Shown here: positions 27,711-37,358 of the stretch, one piece after another
Position numbering within the stretch: position 1 is the first letter of the stretch
How the letters are laid out: each line of letters begins with the position of its first letter
From: a virus
IMG/VR virus record: IMGVR_UViG_3300020192_000008
Location: 43,273 to 107,272 of that record
Strand: one strand, 5' to 3'
DNA: 64,000 nt
Translations under genes and position numbers: made by a program
The notes under the pieces: generated by a model
The model's input: only the letters and a program-made list of their open reading frames with translations
Databases searched by the model: none
Told to the model about the DNA's origin: nothing

Positions 27711-29227
27711 CAGATGTTCTGCTCCGACCCTGGTGCGTTCTCGGTGGCCATGCGGATGATCATCTTCTTCTGATCTACCGGCAAAGACTTGTAGATGGCA
27801 ATGGGGTCCTTGATGAACTCATTGGCCATGTCACCACCGAAGATGCCCTTGACCTGCTTGTACTCGGTGGCAGCGAAGGCAGCGAGCTGTTTGCCCGTGA
27901 CGTACAGGTTGCCGATGATGTCACTGAACTCCTCGACCGAGTCTTCATCCGACGCCGTCTTCACCTGACCGTAGGTCGAGTAGAAGGGGTCGTAGACAGC
28001 CTCGTCGTAGAGGTGGTCGATGCCGGCGATCTTGTCGAACTCACCGAGAAGACCACGCAGCAGCTCGGGGTCGATCTTGCCGTAGTAGCCCGCCACCTTC
28101 TGGAGCAGGACGGCCTTCTCATCGGAGTCGAGGACGTTGCGGCGCATGTCGATGGCGGCCTGGAACTCGCTTGGTGAGGCGAGCTTCTCCGAGCCGTACT
28201 TCATGATGTTGACGGGCAGCATGACCCGCATGTCTCGCGCCCGCTTGACCAGGTTCGAGCAGTACTCGTGCCGGTCGCCTGGCTCGAGACGCTCACCGTA
28301 CTCCTCGAAGTAGGCGCTCGCCTGCTTGACCTGCTCATAGCTATCGAGCGGGTAGCGGCTGCCGAGGGCGTAGTGCGTGGCCCTCAGCTCTTCAGACCGA
28401 ACAGATGCCTCCTTGTGGGTCACATCCACGTGGGGCTCCATGTTCTTCATCTGCGGCTGCGAGGGAGGCTGCGCGCTGTACTGGCCGTTGGGGTTGCCTG
28501 GATCGGGGGCGTCATCGTTCGAGTGACCGGGGACCTTGCGGCCCATGGTCGTTGCCGCCGTCTTCTGCACAGCAGCAAGCGAAGACTTGGCGCCCTCTCC
28601 CTTACCCATCGAGGCGCTCAGGGGCATGGTGCTCGAGCCGGTGAGCTCGCCCTGCTTACCCATGAACGAGTGCAGGTCTGGCATGCCAGCCACCGCGTCA
28701 TGGCTTGCCTCCTCCAGGTGCGAGAGGTTCTTGCCGACGTTGGATGCCGTCCCCTTGATGAGGCTCGGCATGGCCGCGTACTGAATGAGCTTGAGCGGGT
28801 CTTTGGCGAGGCTCGTGGCCTTGCTCTCGATGTACCTGCCGCCCATACGAGCCGCGCCGCCCGCCAGGCCTGCCACCTTCTCGAGCTCCTCGGGTACATC
28901 GAGCTCGTACCACTCGCAGGCGATCTTCAGGTTCTCGGCCGTCTTGACTTGCGCCTCGACGGGGAGCTTCTCTGCGTTCTTCAGGAAGTACAGCACCGAG
29001 AGGGCGGTGTTGCCCTCATCGACGCAGGCAAACTTCCGGAGCTTCTCTTCACCGTTGATCATGACGAGCGCGAAGGCATCGTCAGGCAGGTGGTCGAGAC
29101 TCTCTGGTGACAGGCCAGAGGCCTGCTTCACGAAATCTGGGACGATGTTGGAGGTAGGGAACATGCCCTTGAAAAGAGTCCCACCGACATCGTCATAGAA
29201 GTCGAGGACAAGGCCGCTAGTACGCAT
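27710..29227 (-). CDS. Virion-associated protein with many Lys-x-Ala motifs
   Basis: 505 residues. Eleven or more copies of the motif (VKQAS twice, VKTAE, EKVAG, QKTAA, HKEAS, EKLAS, QKVAG, DKIAG, VKTAS and related) are spread through it. A Gly/Ala patch lies near residue 125. The ATG has AGGAG upstream at good spacing. First gene of the portal operon. No known fold seen; possible prohead core, scaffold or internal protein that is processed during head maturation. Confidence 0.72.
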   Translation of the reverse strand: MRTSGLVLDFYDDVGGTLFKGMFPTSNIVPDFVKQASGLSPESLDHLPDDAFALVMINGEEKLRKFACVDEGNTALSVLYFLKNAEKLPVEAQVKTAENLKIACEWYELDVPEELEKVAGLAGGAARMGGRYIESKATSLAKDPLKLIQYAAMPSLIKGTASNVGKNLSHLEEASHDAVAGMPDLHSFMGKQGELTGSSTMPLSASMGKGEGAKSSLAAVQKTAATTMGRKVPGHSNDDAPDPGNPNGQYSAQPPSQPQMKNMEPHVDVTHKEASVRSEELRATHYALGSRYPLDSYEQVKQASAYFEEYGERLEPGDRHEYCSNLVKRARDMRVMLPVNIMKYGSEKLASPSEFQAAIDMRRNVLDSDEKAVLLQKVAGYYGKIDPELLRGLLGEFDKIAGIDHLYDEAVYDPFYSTYGQVKTASDEDSVEEFSDIIGNLYVTGKQLAAFAATEYKQVKGIFGGDMANEFIKDPIAIYKSLPVDQKKMIIRMATENAPGSEQNI

Positions 29228-29332
29228 CTGATGGGCTCCTTCTTCTTGTTCTTCTAGAACGGCAAGACTAGGCCGACCTCGGGGATAAAGGAAACGAGGG
29301 GCGGAACCTATCTCTGCTCCGAGGAGAATACC
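29228..29332. promoter_or_regulatory. Divergent promoter region with inverted repeat
   Basis: The gap between the portal operon and the replication operon. A perfect GTTCT-TCT-AGAAC inverted repeat at 29248-29260, flanked by CTTG/CAAG, could bind a dimeric repressor. GGGATAAAGG at about 29282 is a -10-like element for the plus strand. No clear -35 box, so either the host sigma factor or the phage polymerase could be the reader. Confidence 0.4.
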
Positions 29333-29944
29333 ATGGCGGATGAGACACCACCTTGCTTTGGCAAGGAGTGGGATGGCAACAACTCAGAGTGCCGGGGCGG
29401 CTACGAGCACGGCTACATCAACCCTATCAACGGGTCGAACTCGAGAGATCAGTGCATCTTCTTCCGGTCTTGCGGGGCCCATACGCAGGCGGCCCGCGTG
29501 GGTCAGGCCCGCCTGGTTCCCACCCAGAACCTCGTGAGGCTGCCGCCGGCGGCGCCCTCGGCGCCGGTGCAGGCACCGATGCAGACGATGGCCACGCAGT
29601 TTGGCCAGGTGCAGCAACAGCAGCGTCCGCTGCCACCACAGGCGCCAGTGCCTCAGCCCGTTTACCAGCAGCAACAGCAGCCGATGGTGCAGCAGGTGCC
29701 TTACGGCTACCAGCAGATGCAGCCGGTGAACTACCAGATGCCCGGGTACCTGACGACGCCGCAGATGCAGCAACCGAACGAGTCCTTCGCTTCGATGCTG
29801 GCGAAGAACCTGATGCGTTCGATGGCCAAGGCTGCCGGGCACAGCTTCAGCCACGTCTTCGACGTCACGCCTTTGGGCGACATCTGGGGCGGCGGCAACA
29901 ACGGCAACAACCAGGGGGGACAGGGAAACCCCGGGGGGAAGTAG
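29333..29944 (+). CDS. Cys-cluster and Gln/Pro-rich protein
   Basis: 203 residues. The first 45 residues hold four Cys with spacing suited to a metal or disulphide knot (CFGKEWDGNNSEC, then two more Cys). The middle is a long Gln/Pro/Met-rich disordered region, and the end is Gly/Asn-rich after a short folded helix. First gene of the plus-strand replication block, with GAGGAG before the ATG. A scaffold or DNA-associated low-complexity protein is possible; family unknown. Confidence 0.65.
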   Translation: MADETPPCFGKEWDGNNSECRGGYEHGYINPINGSNSRDQCIFFRSCGAHTQAARVGQARLVPTQNLVRLPPAAPSAPVQAPMQTMATQFGQVQQQQRPLPPQAPVPQPVYQQQQQPMVQQVPYGYQQMQPVNYQMPGYLTTPQMQQPNESFASMLAKNLMRSMAKAAGHSFSHVFDVTPLGDIWGGGNNGNNQGGQGNPGGK

Positions 29945-29976
29945 ACCTTCGCCACCCTCAAGGGTAGAGATCGACC

Positions 29977-31677
29977 ATGCGTCTTGTGAAGCGCGAGCCT
30001 GACAGGGGGTACCTGGATTCACACCTCTGGGTACCCAAGTCCCTCATCAACGTTGAGGGTACGAAGAACACCCTCTCGTTCAAGTTCGAGAACGAGAAGG
30101 GTGAGCGTTACGTCTTCCTCTATGAGGAGACAGAGCATCACCTCATTGTGCCGCGTGCCTTCTGGAAGCCCGGAGATCTTGAGTTCCCCGTCGTTGACTG
30201 CAGGCCGCTGAGCTACCCGCACATCGATGTAACAAGCAAGATCGTCCTGGACCTGAAGAACCCGGGCAAGACGCTGCAACGAGACGCGGTCAACGCCCTC
30301 CTCAAGGCTGAGGGGGGCGTGTTGCAGTTGGCCTGCGGTAAGGGAAAGACCGTATGTGCCCTTGAACTACTTGCCCTCATCAAGCAGCCGACGGTCATCG
30401 CCGTAGACAACAACCAACTACTCAGCCAATGGCTCGAAGAGATCCACAAGTGGCTCGTCGTACCAGGGGGCGTGGAAGTAGTAAGGGGGTCGAAGGGGGA
30501 CTGGAACAAGAGCATCATCCTCACGACGTACAAGACGCTGGGGGATATATCTGATTCTCTACCTCCCGAGATTCGGGCCCGCTTCGGTCTCTTCATCGGT
30601 GACGAGGGCCATCACATAGCAGCCCCCACGTACTCGAGAGCAGCGGGCTTGTTCTTCGGCAAGAGGATCGCCCTGACGGCCACGCCTGAGCGGGTAGACG
30701 GGATGCACGTCATCACCGACTTCCACATCGGCACCGTGCTCTACAAGGACCTCATCCAGGAGCTGCGACCGAGGATCTGCTTCGTCTGGACTGGCTTTCA
30801 AGTAGATCCGCTTGACCGCTCTGTGGCCAGCGAAGTCTGCGACATCAACGGAGAGTTGCACCTCTCCAAACTCGCTACCTTCTTCGGCAGGTGGAGAGAA
30901 CGGCTTGAGTTCCTCATCGGTGAGTTCAGGAAAGCTGAAGCCGTGGGCCGGCGCATCCTTGTGCTCTCGAACTCTATCGAGGAGCTTGTGGGTCTGCTTG
31001 CTCTATGGAACAAGGAGCCAGAGCTGTACTTCGAGAAGCCCAAGGTCACGCCGCAAGACGTGGGTGAGACGCTACCTCCTGTGGAAGTAGACGAGCGAAG
31101 GATTCGCCATCTCACGGGGAAGTACCACGAGCTGAAGAAGCTTCTGCAGAGCAATCTCAACCCTGCCAAGAAGCACCAGACACAGCTCATGTTCGATGGG
31201 GTCTCCAAGGAGCTCAAGCAGCACGAGGTCTGGAAGAAGGTCTCGGCTGAAGAGACGCGAAGGTTCAGGGTGTACATCGAAGGGGTGCTTAGCAAGCCCA
31301 GCAACGCCGGCGTGATGATGGGGTCGATGAAGCCCGACCAGCGGCAGCACGTTCTGAAGACGAAGCAGATCGTGTTCGCCATCACGAAGTACGGGCGAGA
31401 GGGGCTAGATAACCCAGATCTCGATACGGTCTTTACGTGCGAGCCGATGAGCCAACGGAACGGCTTGCAGCAGTTCATGGGTCGTGTTCTAAGGAACAAG
31501 GCGGGCAAGAAGTCTCCGCTGGTTGTGATCTTCGAGGACGACATCGGCCCCATGAAGGGCATGTGCGAGAACCTCCGTCGACACCTACGTACATGGCCGG
31601 TAGAAGAGGGGGGGCCGTATGAGTTTGAGTTCGTCGGTCACCCAAAGAAAGGGATCAAGAAACCATGGCTGATCTGA
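29977..31677 (+). CDS. Superfamily II DNA helicase (UvsW/XPB-like)
   Basis: 566 residues. Motif I ACGKGKT near 112, motif Ia region with IAVDNNQ, motif II DEGHH near 209, motif III ALTATP near 230 and motif VI QQFMGRVLR near 503. The N-terminal 90 residues resemble a DNA-binding domain. The motif order matches UvsW/XPB-type ATP-dependent helicases that act on branched DNA in recombination-dependent replication. Its last bases overlap the next gene. Confident on superfamily; the precise branch is inferred. Confidence 0.85.
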   Translation: MRLVKREPDRGYLDSHLWVPKSLINVEGTKNTLSFKFENEKGERYVFLYEETEHHLIVPRAFWKPGDLEFPVVDCRPLSYPHIDVTSKIVLDLKNPGKTLQRDAVNALLKAEGGVLQLACGKGKTVCALELLALIKQPTVIAVDNNQLLSQWLEEIHKWLVVPGGVEVVRGSKGDWNKSIILTTYKTLGDISDSLPPEIRARFGLFIGDEGHHIAAPTYSRAAGLFFGKRIALTATPERVDGMHVITDFHIGTVLYKDLIQELRPRICFVWTGFQVDPLDRSVASEVCDINGELHLSKLATFFGRWRERLEFLIGEFRKAEAVGRRILVLSNSIEELVGLLALWNKEPELYFEKPKVTPQDVGETLPPVEVDERRIRHLTGKYHELKKLLQSNLNPAKKHQTQLMFDGVSKELKQHEVWKKVSAEETRRFRVYIEGVLSKPSNAGVMMGSMKPDQRQHVLKTKQIVFAITKYGREGLDNPDLDTVFTCEPMSQRNGLQQFMGRVLRNKAGKKSPLVVIFEDDIGPMKGMCENLRRHLRTWPVEEGGPYEFEFVGHPKKGIKKPWLI

Positions 31678-32075
31678 TTCAGTTGCCCAAGGCAGCACAA
31701 GGCAAAGAGTCCGTGAACATCGACCAGTGGTGCATCGCCACCAACGGGCCCACGAAGTTCTTGGCCTGGTTCGACTGCTCCAAGGAGATGCTGCTGGAGC
31801 TCATCAAGGAAGGGGAGGTCGTGGTCTTCAACCTCGCTTTCGACTTCATGTCGCCGCTGCGGATGGCTGGTCCTGGCCGGTACGCTCGCGACCCCGTGGT
31901 GATGCCGTACGACTTCACCTCTGCTCCTACGAACATCTACATGCTCGTGCAGACGATCGCGTTCTGCGTGGACATGCAAAAGGAGGACAAGAAGACGTAT
32001 AAGGAGATCGTCGAGCAGACCCTAGAACTGACTCGCCGCATGAAGCTGCAGCAGGAGTCGGGCATCCAGCTCTGA
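31665..32075 (+). CDS. Unknown small replication-block protein
   Basis: 136 residues with an alpha/beta N-terminal part (VVVFNLAFDFMSP) and a helical C-terminal half. No motif recognised. It overlaps the helicase end by 13 bases and precedes the glycosylase by 8, so it is part of the same operon. Confidence 0.65.
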   Translation: MADLIQLPKAAQGKESVNIDQWCIATNGPTKFLAWFDCSKEMLLELIKEGEVVVFNLAFDFMSPLRMAGPGRYARDPVVMPYDFTSAPTNIYMLVQTIAFCVDMQKEDKKTYKEIVEQTLELTRRMKLQQESGIQL

Positions 32076-32083
32076 GGTCAAAC

Positions 32084-32944
32084 ATGGTGGACTTCCGCAA
32101 GACGCTCCCCGTCCTTCAAGAGGAATGGGAAGACTGCACGAAGTGCTTCCTTGGAGAGAGACGAGCCGCCATGCGTGGCTCGTTTGTCTTTGGGGAGGGC
32201 TACAACAGGGGCATCCTTTTCCTTGGAGAAGGCCCTGGACGAGAAGAAGAACGAGAAGGCAGGCCCTTCGTGGGACCTGGCGGGGTACTGCTCCGGGCAG
32301 TCTTGGAGAAGTACAACTTCGACAACTGCTTCTTCACCGACATCGTTGCCTGCCGGTCCTGCGAACCGATGCTCGATGCTGACGGCAAGCAGGTGATGGG
32401 CAAGAGCTGGAAGGGCAAGCCTCCTGAGCCCGAGTTCAGGGACAAGCTGCCGATACCGACGGAGATCGAGGCCTGTAATCCCAGGCTATTCGAGACGATC
32501 TATCTCGCAGACCCCATCGTCATCGTTCCTCTCGGTCCTGTTGCAGCTCAGGCGTTGCTTGGCAGGCCGGTGCAGATGGGTGAGCGGGGCAAGCCCGCTG
32601 TTCTTCGCCTCCCCGGGGCGACGTACCGAGCTGAGCTCACAGAGAAGAAGAACCAGTGGCTACGGCGCACAGGCGAAGGTATGCGGCAGCCGGTCAGTCA
32701 GAACTTGGTCGAGTACCTTGTTCTGCCGACCTACCCCACCTACTTCGTTCTGCGCAAGGAAGGAGACTCAGGCAAGGGCAGTCCGATGCACCTGTTCGTC
32801 TCCGACATCAAGCTCGCCATCGCTCTCTTCAACCGGTACCAGAACGATGCTCTGGGTGTACCGATGACCGCACAAGAAGTACAGACGTCATCCGACGAGG
32901 CAGAAGAGTTTGCCAAGGGGTACATCTATGAAAACCAAGACTGA
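32084..32944 (+). CDS. Uracil-DNA glycosylase, family 4-like
   Basis: 286 residues. Starts with the CTKC cluster and the motif GEGPGREEE...GRPFVGPGG, typical of family 4/5 uracil-DNA glycosylases that bind a 4Fe-4S cluster. Further Cys near residue 90 (ACRSC) and 125 (ACNPRL) can complete it. The distal loop reads TYPTYFVLR where the family often has HPSY, so the catalytic His may be replaced. It removes uracil from DNA; in a phage with dCTP deaminase and ThyX it could guard against dUTP incorporation. The replacement raises doubt about activity. Confidence 0.8.
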   Translation: MVDFRKTLPVLQEEWEDCTKCFLGERRAAMRGSFVFGEGYNRGILFLGEGPGREEEREGRPFVGPGGVLLRAVLEKYNFDNCFFTDIVACRSCEPMLDADGKQVMGKSWKGKPPEPEFRDKLPIPTEIEACNPRLFETIYLADPIVIVPLGPVAAQALLGRPVQMGERGKPAVLRLPGATYRAELTEKKNQWLRRTGEGMRQPVSQNLVEYLVLPTYPTYFVLRKEGDSGKGSPMHLFVSDIKLAIALFNRYQNDALGVPMTAQEVQTSSDEAEEFAKGYIYENQD

Positions 32945-33350
32945 AGAAGTCCCGCACGAAGTGAAAGAGTTCCTTGAGGCTCAGGACCGCATCATCCGCT
33001 ACCGGGAGGCTCACCCCGATGTCTTCGAGACGTACGAGGAGCTTGCCTCCACGTACAACGACAAGCTCGAGGCAGCTGACAAGGTCGTCCGGGGCGGGGC
33101 GCTGAGCGTGGGGCCCTTCGAGAAGTACCAGGTCCAGAACAGCTACGACGCCGACAAGCTGTTCGAGGAAGTGGGTATGGAGAAGTTCCTGGCCATGGGT
33201 GGCACCATCAAGACGAAGGCTGTCTACGAGGTGGACCCCAACCGCCTCAAGGCCGCCATTGCTCAGGGCACTGTGCCAGCTGACGTGGTGAAGAAGGTGC
33301 ACAAGGAGACACCGAAGTACCACAAGCCACAGAAGCTGGTGGTCAGGTGA
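32928..33350 (+). CDS. Unknown charged protein
   Basis: 140 residues, lysine- and glutamate-rich, predicted helical with a short beta segment (FLAMGGTIKTKAVYEVD). Start chosen at the ATG with AAGGGG seven bases upstream. Overlaps the glycosylase end and the next GTG start (GTGA). No family recognised. Confidence 0.65.
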   Translation: MKTKTEEVPHEVKEFLEAQDRIIRYREAHPDVFETYEELASTYNDKLEAADKVVRGGALSVGPFEKYQVQNSYDADKLFEEVGMEKFLAMGGTIKTKAVYEVDPNRLKAAIAQGTVPADVVKKVHKETPKYHKPQKLVVR

Positions 33351-33670
33351 GGACGGCGAAGTTCAACGCGCTCTCCGTCAAGGAGCTTTCTGCCAACTTC
33401 ATCAGCTCTGACCCAGCGCTTGAGGGCAAAGCAGCCTTCGTCAGCACGCTGACGCAGAAGACGCATGGTCAGACCATTGGCAAGGTCTGGAGCAAGGACA
33501 CCCTCGACTTGCTCACCCAGCTCAAGGCCTCGATGGAAGCAGACCTCGAGACGGTTCACTTCGCTGACGGGCCGACCAGTTCTTCCATCAACCAGCAACC
33601 TCGTCAGATCGACGAGGCTTTTGAGGGTGGGGGCATAGGCGAACACATCGGTGGTGAACGTCAAGTGTTA
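33347..33670 (+). CDS. Unknown small protein ending at TTA
   Basis: 107 residues from a GTG start that overlaps the upstream TGA. In-frame TTA at 33668-33670 ends it if TTA is a stop; a TGA follows three codons later, so this case is only weakly informative. The sequence is polar with one predicted helix (LDLLTQLKASMEADLE) and has no recognised domain. Confidence 0.6.
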
Positions 33671-33725
33671 CCCCGATGTTGACAGCTTGAGGTGGCTCTT
33701 GCAGCGTTGCATCCACCTACCCAGG

Positions 33726-33752
33726 AAGCCAGGCCCTACCCGCCTGGCTTTT
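33726..33752 (+). terminator. Intrinsic terminator
   Basis: Perfect 9-bp stem AAGCCAGGC/GCCTGGCTT with a 7-base loop followed by TTTCG. It separates the repair genes from the helicase-primase run. The new run has its own GGAGG ribosome site at 33767. Confidence 0.75.
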
Positions 33753-33775
33753 CGTTACCCGCGCTCGGAGGATGA

Positions 33776-35158
33776 ATGGCTAGCAGCGAGCACCAGCTCA
33801 TTTCCCTGATCATGAAGACAGGGGATTTGAAGACAGTACTCGAGTGGGGGATCACCGAAGACGATCTCCTGATGAACGACACGAACTCGGCGTTCAAGAT
33901 CTTGATGTCGGTGTACACGAGCCCCGATTCAAGGGGCGCTGTACTTGGGCCGTCATCAGCACTTGAGAGGTACCTGCCCGCGTGGCAGTTCGAGGTTGAT
34001 GCGGGCATGACGCTCAACTTCCTTTGCAGCGAGGTGCGCAAGCGCAGGCTGTCGAAGGAGCTGAAACTCAAGGCACAGGCCTGCATCGAGTACGCAGACC
34101 TCAACCCTGAGGAGGCATTCAACCAGTTGAACGAGGCAGTGACCCTCTACCGCAACATCGATGCCGGCAAGTCAACAGACGTTGACCTGGCAACGGGCAT
34201 GAAGAAGGTCATCGCGAAGTACAACAAGGCCAAGAACGGGCAGAGCATCGGCCGGTTCATGTGGCCTTGGAAGCCTCTGCAAGAGGCTACTGGTGGTGTG
34301 GCTGACGATGAGTTCGCCGTCTTCTACGGCAGGCCCAAGAGCATGAAGTCTTGGATCTTGATGTACCTCATCACCTTCGCCTTCGAGATGAACCAGAAGG
34401 TTCTCTTCTACACCAAGGAGATGACCGACGAGCAGTGCTACCAGCGGATGGCCGCCATCATGGTCGGCGCTCTCTACCAGGACCTGCGCCTGGGCAAGCT
34501 GCCTGCCTTCCAGGAAGAGCAGCTGCACGTCATCCAGCAGGTGGCCGAGGAGATGGCCTCGAAGAACAGGATGATCTGCCTCACGGCCAAGGACGTCGCT
34601 GGCAGGGACACCCCCAGCTGGCTGCGAGGCAAGATCGAGAAGTACCACCCCGACGTTGTCTTCGTCGACGGTCTGTACCTGATGAGCCCCGAGGCTCGCC
34701 GTAAGACGATGCAAGACCACGAGCGTGTTCGGGAGATCTCCCGTGACGTTCGACGCATCGTTCTCGAAGAGAAGGTCCCGCTGATGGCCACCATGCAGGC
34801 CAACCGGCAGGCAGCGAAGCACTCTGAAGGCAACCTTGATGAGATCGCCTTCTCTGACTCGCTCTCGCAAGACTGCACCATGGCTTGCCGGGTGATGTCC
34901 GACAAGCACCAGCCCACCATCAGCCTCGTGATGGCCGGCTCTCGTGAGTGGACGCTCGACGGGTTCCGGGTGCACGGCATCCCAGCGAGCAACTTCAGCT
35001 TCCACTCGGTTCTGACCAGCAAGGAGATCGAACAGGTCAGGAAGAACGACGAAGAGGAGGACGAGCCGAAGGACAAGAAGCCCGTACGTCAGCCCCGCAC
35101 GTTGGGGGCAGAGAAGCCTGCTCCCAACTACAAGAAGACGCTCGAGAACATGCCGTTA
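33776..35158 (+). CDS. DnaB-like replicative helicase, ends at TTA
   Basis: 460 residues to the in-frame TTA of a TTATG junction; the standard-code frame runs to 35266 but the last 35 residues are a wrong-frame reading of the primase. The RecA-like core has an altered Walker A, GRPKSMKSW near residue 190, and Walker B VVFVDG near 295, followed by Gln/Arg-rich DnaB-type segments. It should unwind the fork for the polymerase. The 60-residue C-terminal tail is charged and disordered. The next gene is the primase, the usual partner. Confidence 0.83.
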
Positions 35159-36126
35159 TGGACAGGCACTCGGAGGTACTTGCTATCGCACAGAAGTACC
35201 TTCACAAGGTCAAGAAGAGCGGGCCAGACAACGTCATGGCGTTCTGCCCCTTCCACGACAACGTGAACACCCCGGCGTTCACGATGTCGTTGACCAAGGG
35301 CATCTGGTTCTGTTTCTCATGCCACGCCAAGGGAACACTCAAGATGTTCCTCAAGGCGATGGGCATAGGCGAGGGTCTTGTTCAGACGCACTACGGCTCG
35401 CTCATCGACGCCCTACGCAAGAACGTAGACCCGGCCTTTGATCCCAACAAGCCTGGGGTCATCTGCCAAGAGCCTCTCGACGAAGCCATCCTCGGGTTCT
35501 TTCACGAGTGCCCGATGGATCTAATCAACGAGGGCTTCACCGAGGAAACCCTGCTCCACTTTGGGGTGGGGTTCGACAAGAAGCACAACCGCATCACGTA
35601 CCCCATCCGAGACTTCACGGGGAACCTGGTCGGCATCAGCGGGCGCACTGTTACAGGTGCCTACCCGAAGTACAAGGTCTACGACCTGGAGTACAAGGAC
35701 TTCGGTCTGGGCGTCTACCACACCGACAAGTCTCGGTACCTCTGGAACTCGAGCGAGGTCTACCCTCAAGTCTACTTCTCAAGGGGCGAGAAGGTCGTGC
35801 TCGTTGAGGGCTTCAAGGCCTGCATGTGGGCCTGGCAAGCGGGTATAAAGAATGTGCTAGCCCTTCTAGGCTCATCAATGTCAGCCCAACAGAAGTGGGT
35901 GCTTGAGCGTCTAGGCGCACCGGTGTACCTCTGGCTAGACAACGACGACGCCGGCCGTAATGGCACGAAGAAGATTGGCGATGATCTGTCCAAGTCCTTG
36001 GACGTGTTTGTCATCGGCTACGAAGAAGCGCAACCGAGTGATCTCGCCCTTGAAGATGTCCAGAGTAAAGTCGCCTCCGCGACGGACTATCACCTGTGGG
36101 CAGTAAGAAAGTACCTGAAAGGTTTA
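35158..36126 (+). CDS. DnaG-type primase, ends at TTA
   Basis: 322 residues. A CHC2 zinc finger opens the protein (CPFHDN ... CFSCHAKG, residues about 25-55). The TOPRIM catalytic core shows VVLVEGFKA near 217 and YLWLDNDDAG near 260. It makes RNA primers for the replicative helicase upstream. The ATG is the TTATG of the helicase end; its own end is TTA followed directly by TGA, and that TTATG supplies the start of the next gene. No C-terminal helicase-binding domain of normal size is seen, so it is a short phage-type primase. Confidence 0.85.
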
Positions 36127-37283
36127 TGAACATGGGCTCCTACGGCAAGACTGATATGAAGAACGCCCCGACCACCTTCCGCCAGTCGGTGGCCAGCCAG
36201 CAGAAACAGAAGCCCGAGAAGACTGGTGCTGGCGGGGGGAACGTCCCCTACTTCGTCAACCAGTTCAAACCCTCGACGGAAGAGCCAGACGTGGTGCGCC
36301 TCCTCAAGGGGGAGTACCCGGTCCAGCTGGCTGGGCAGAACGGTGAGCTGGTCGAGCAGACGCTCGCCTACTACATCTACCGCGAGCACTTCGATGGCCG
36401 TACCAACAAGAGCGCCATCTGCTCAGCGGGACCGTTCGCGATGGACCGCAAGAAGCGCCAGCCCTGCGATGGCTGCGACATCTACTGGGAGGAGCGGTCT
36501 GCGGGCAAGAAGCAGAACAACCGCATGTCCAACCGGGAGATGTACGTCTTCTCGATGCTTCATCACGCCAACTACGTGAAGACCGAGCAGCTCGACCGCA
36601 ACACCGGCGCCGTGAAGGTGAACGATGACGGCCAGCCGTACATGAACTGGGTACGGATGATGGCCCACGAGCGTGGGAAGTTCGCTGGCAAGGAGATGAA
36701 GGACGCCAACGCCCTTCACTGGGCCATGGGCTTCAACCACTTCAACGTCATCCGCGAGTACGACAAGCAGATCGGCAAGTCGTGCAGGGCGTGTGGTGTG
36801 AAGGCTGGGCGCAAGGGCGCTCACGAGGTCGGGGTCAAGAGCGAGGCGTGGTGTTGCCAGGGCTGCGGGGAGGCGCTCATCGAGGTCGACTCAACGGAGC
36901 TGGCGCCCAAGCAGATCGACGAGATCACGTCTGACGTGGTCGAGTGCGCTGTGTGCAAGCGTGTCGGCTACCTGCAGGAGATGGTGTCCTGCACCGAGTG
37001 CTCGGATGGAACGCGCTCGGAGATCTTCGACGTGGACCTGGAGGTTCAGCGGGTGAAGCCTGCTGATGGTGGCAACCAGACGGTGCTGGCCATTGTGGGC
37101 TGGGCGAACCCGCACCCCATCGACCCTCGGCATGTGGAGATTGCCAGGCCGCTGGAGCTGCCGAAGATCTACGCGCCTACCCCGCTCGAGCGTCAGCACG
37201 AGCTCTTCGGTAGCTCGGGGAGGCAGCCGGTCACCGCTGGCAGCAAGCCCTACGGCGGGCCTCCGACTCTCGGCGGCAAGTTA
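36126..37283 (+). CDS. Multi-zinc-ribbon protein of the replisome block, ends at TTA
   Basis: 385 residues to the in-frame TTA at 37281-37283; the standard-code frame adds seven codons that run into the terminator stem. At least three Cys clusters (CDGC, CRAC with CQGC, CAVC with CTEC) give two or three zinc ribbons. The first 200 residues contain an alpha/beta domain with conserved-looking aromatic residues. Lying between primase and polymerase, it may be a single-stranded-DNA-binding or loader protein, but I cannot match it to gp32. An alternative start lies upstream at 36096. Confidence 0.68.
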
Positions 37284-37287
37284 GCAA

Positions 37288-37324
37288 AAAGGGGGAGCGG
37301 GTGATGAGCCCGCTCCCCCTTTCT
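37288..37324 (+). terminator. Strong intrinsic terminator
   Basis: AAAGGGGGAGCGGG pairs with CCCGCTCCCCCTTT (37288-37301 and 37309-37322), a 14-bp stem with a 7-base loop and a T-rich tail. It begins just after the TTA, so ending the gene there keeps the stem out of the coding sequence. Confidence 0.85.
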
Positions 37325-37358
37325 CTATCTACCCTACCGCCTACCCGGAGCGCCCTAC

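Noticed and set aside
33652-33804. GTG-started small ORF crossing the terminator before the helicase
   Set aside because: It contains the whole terminator stem-loop and overlaps two genes; no independent support.
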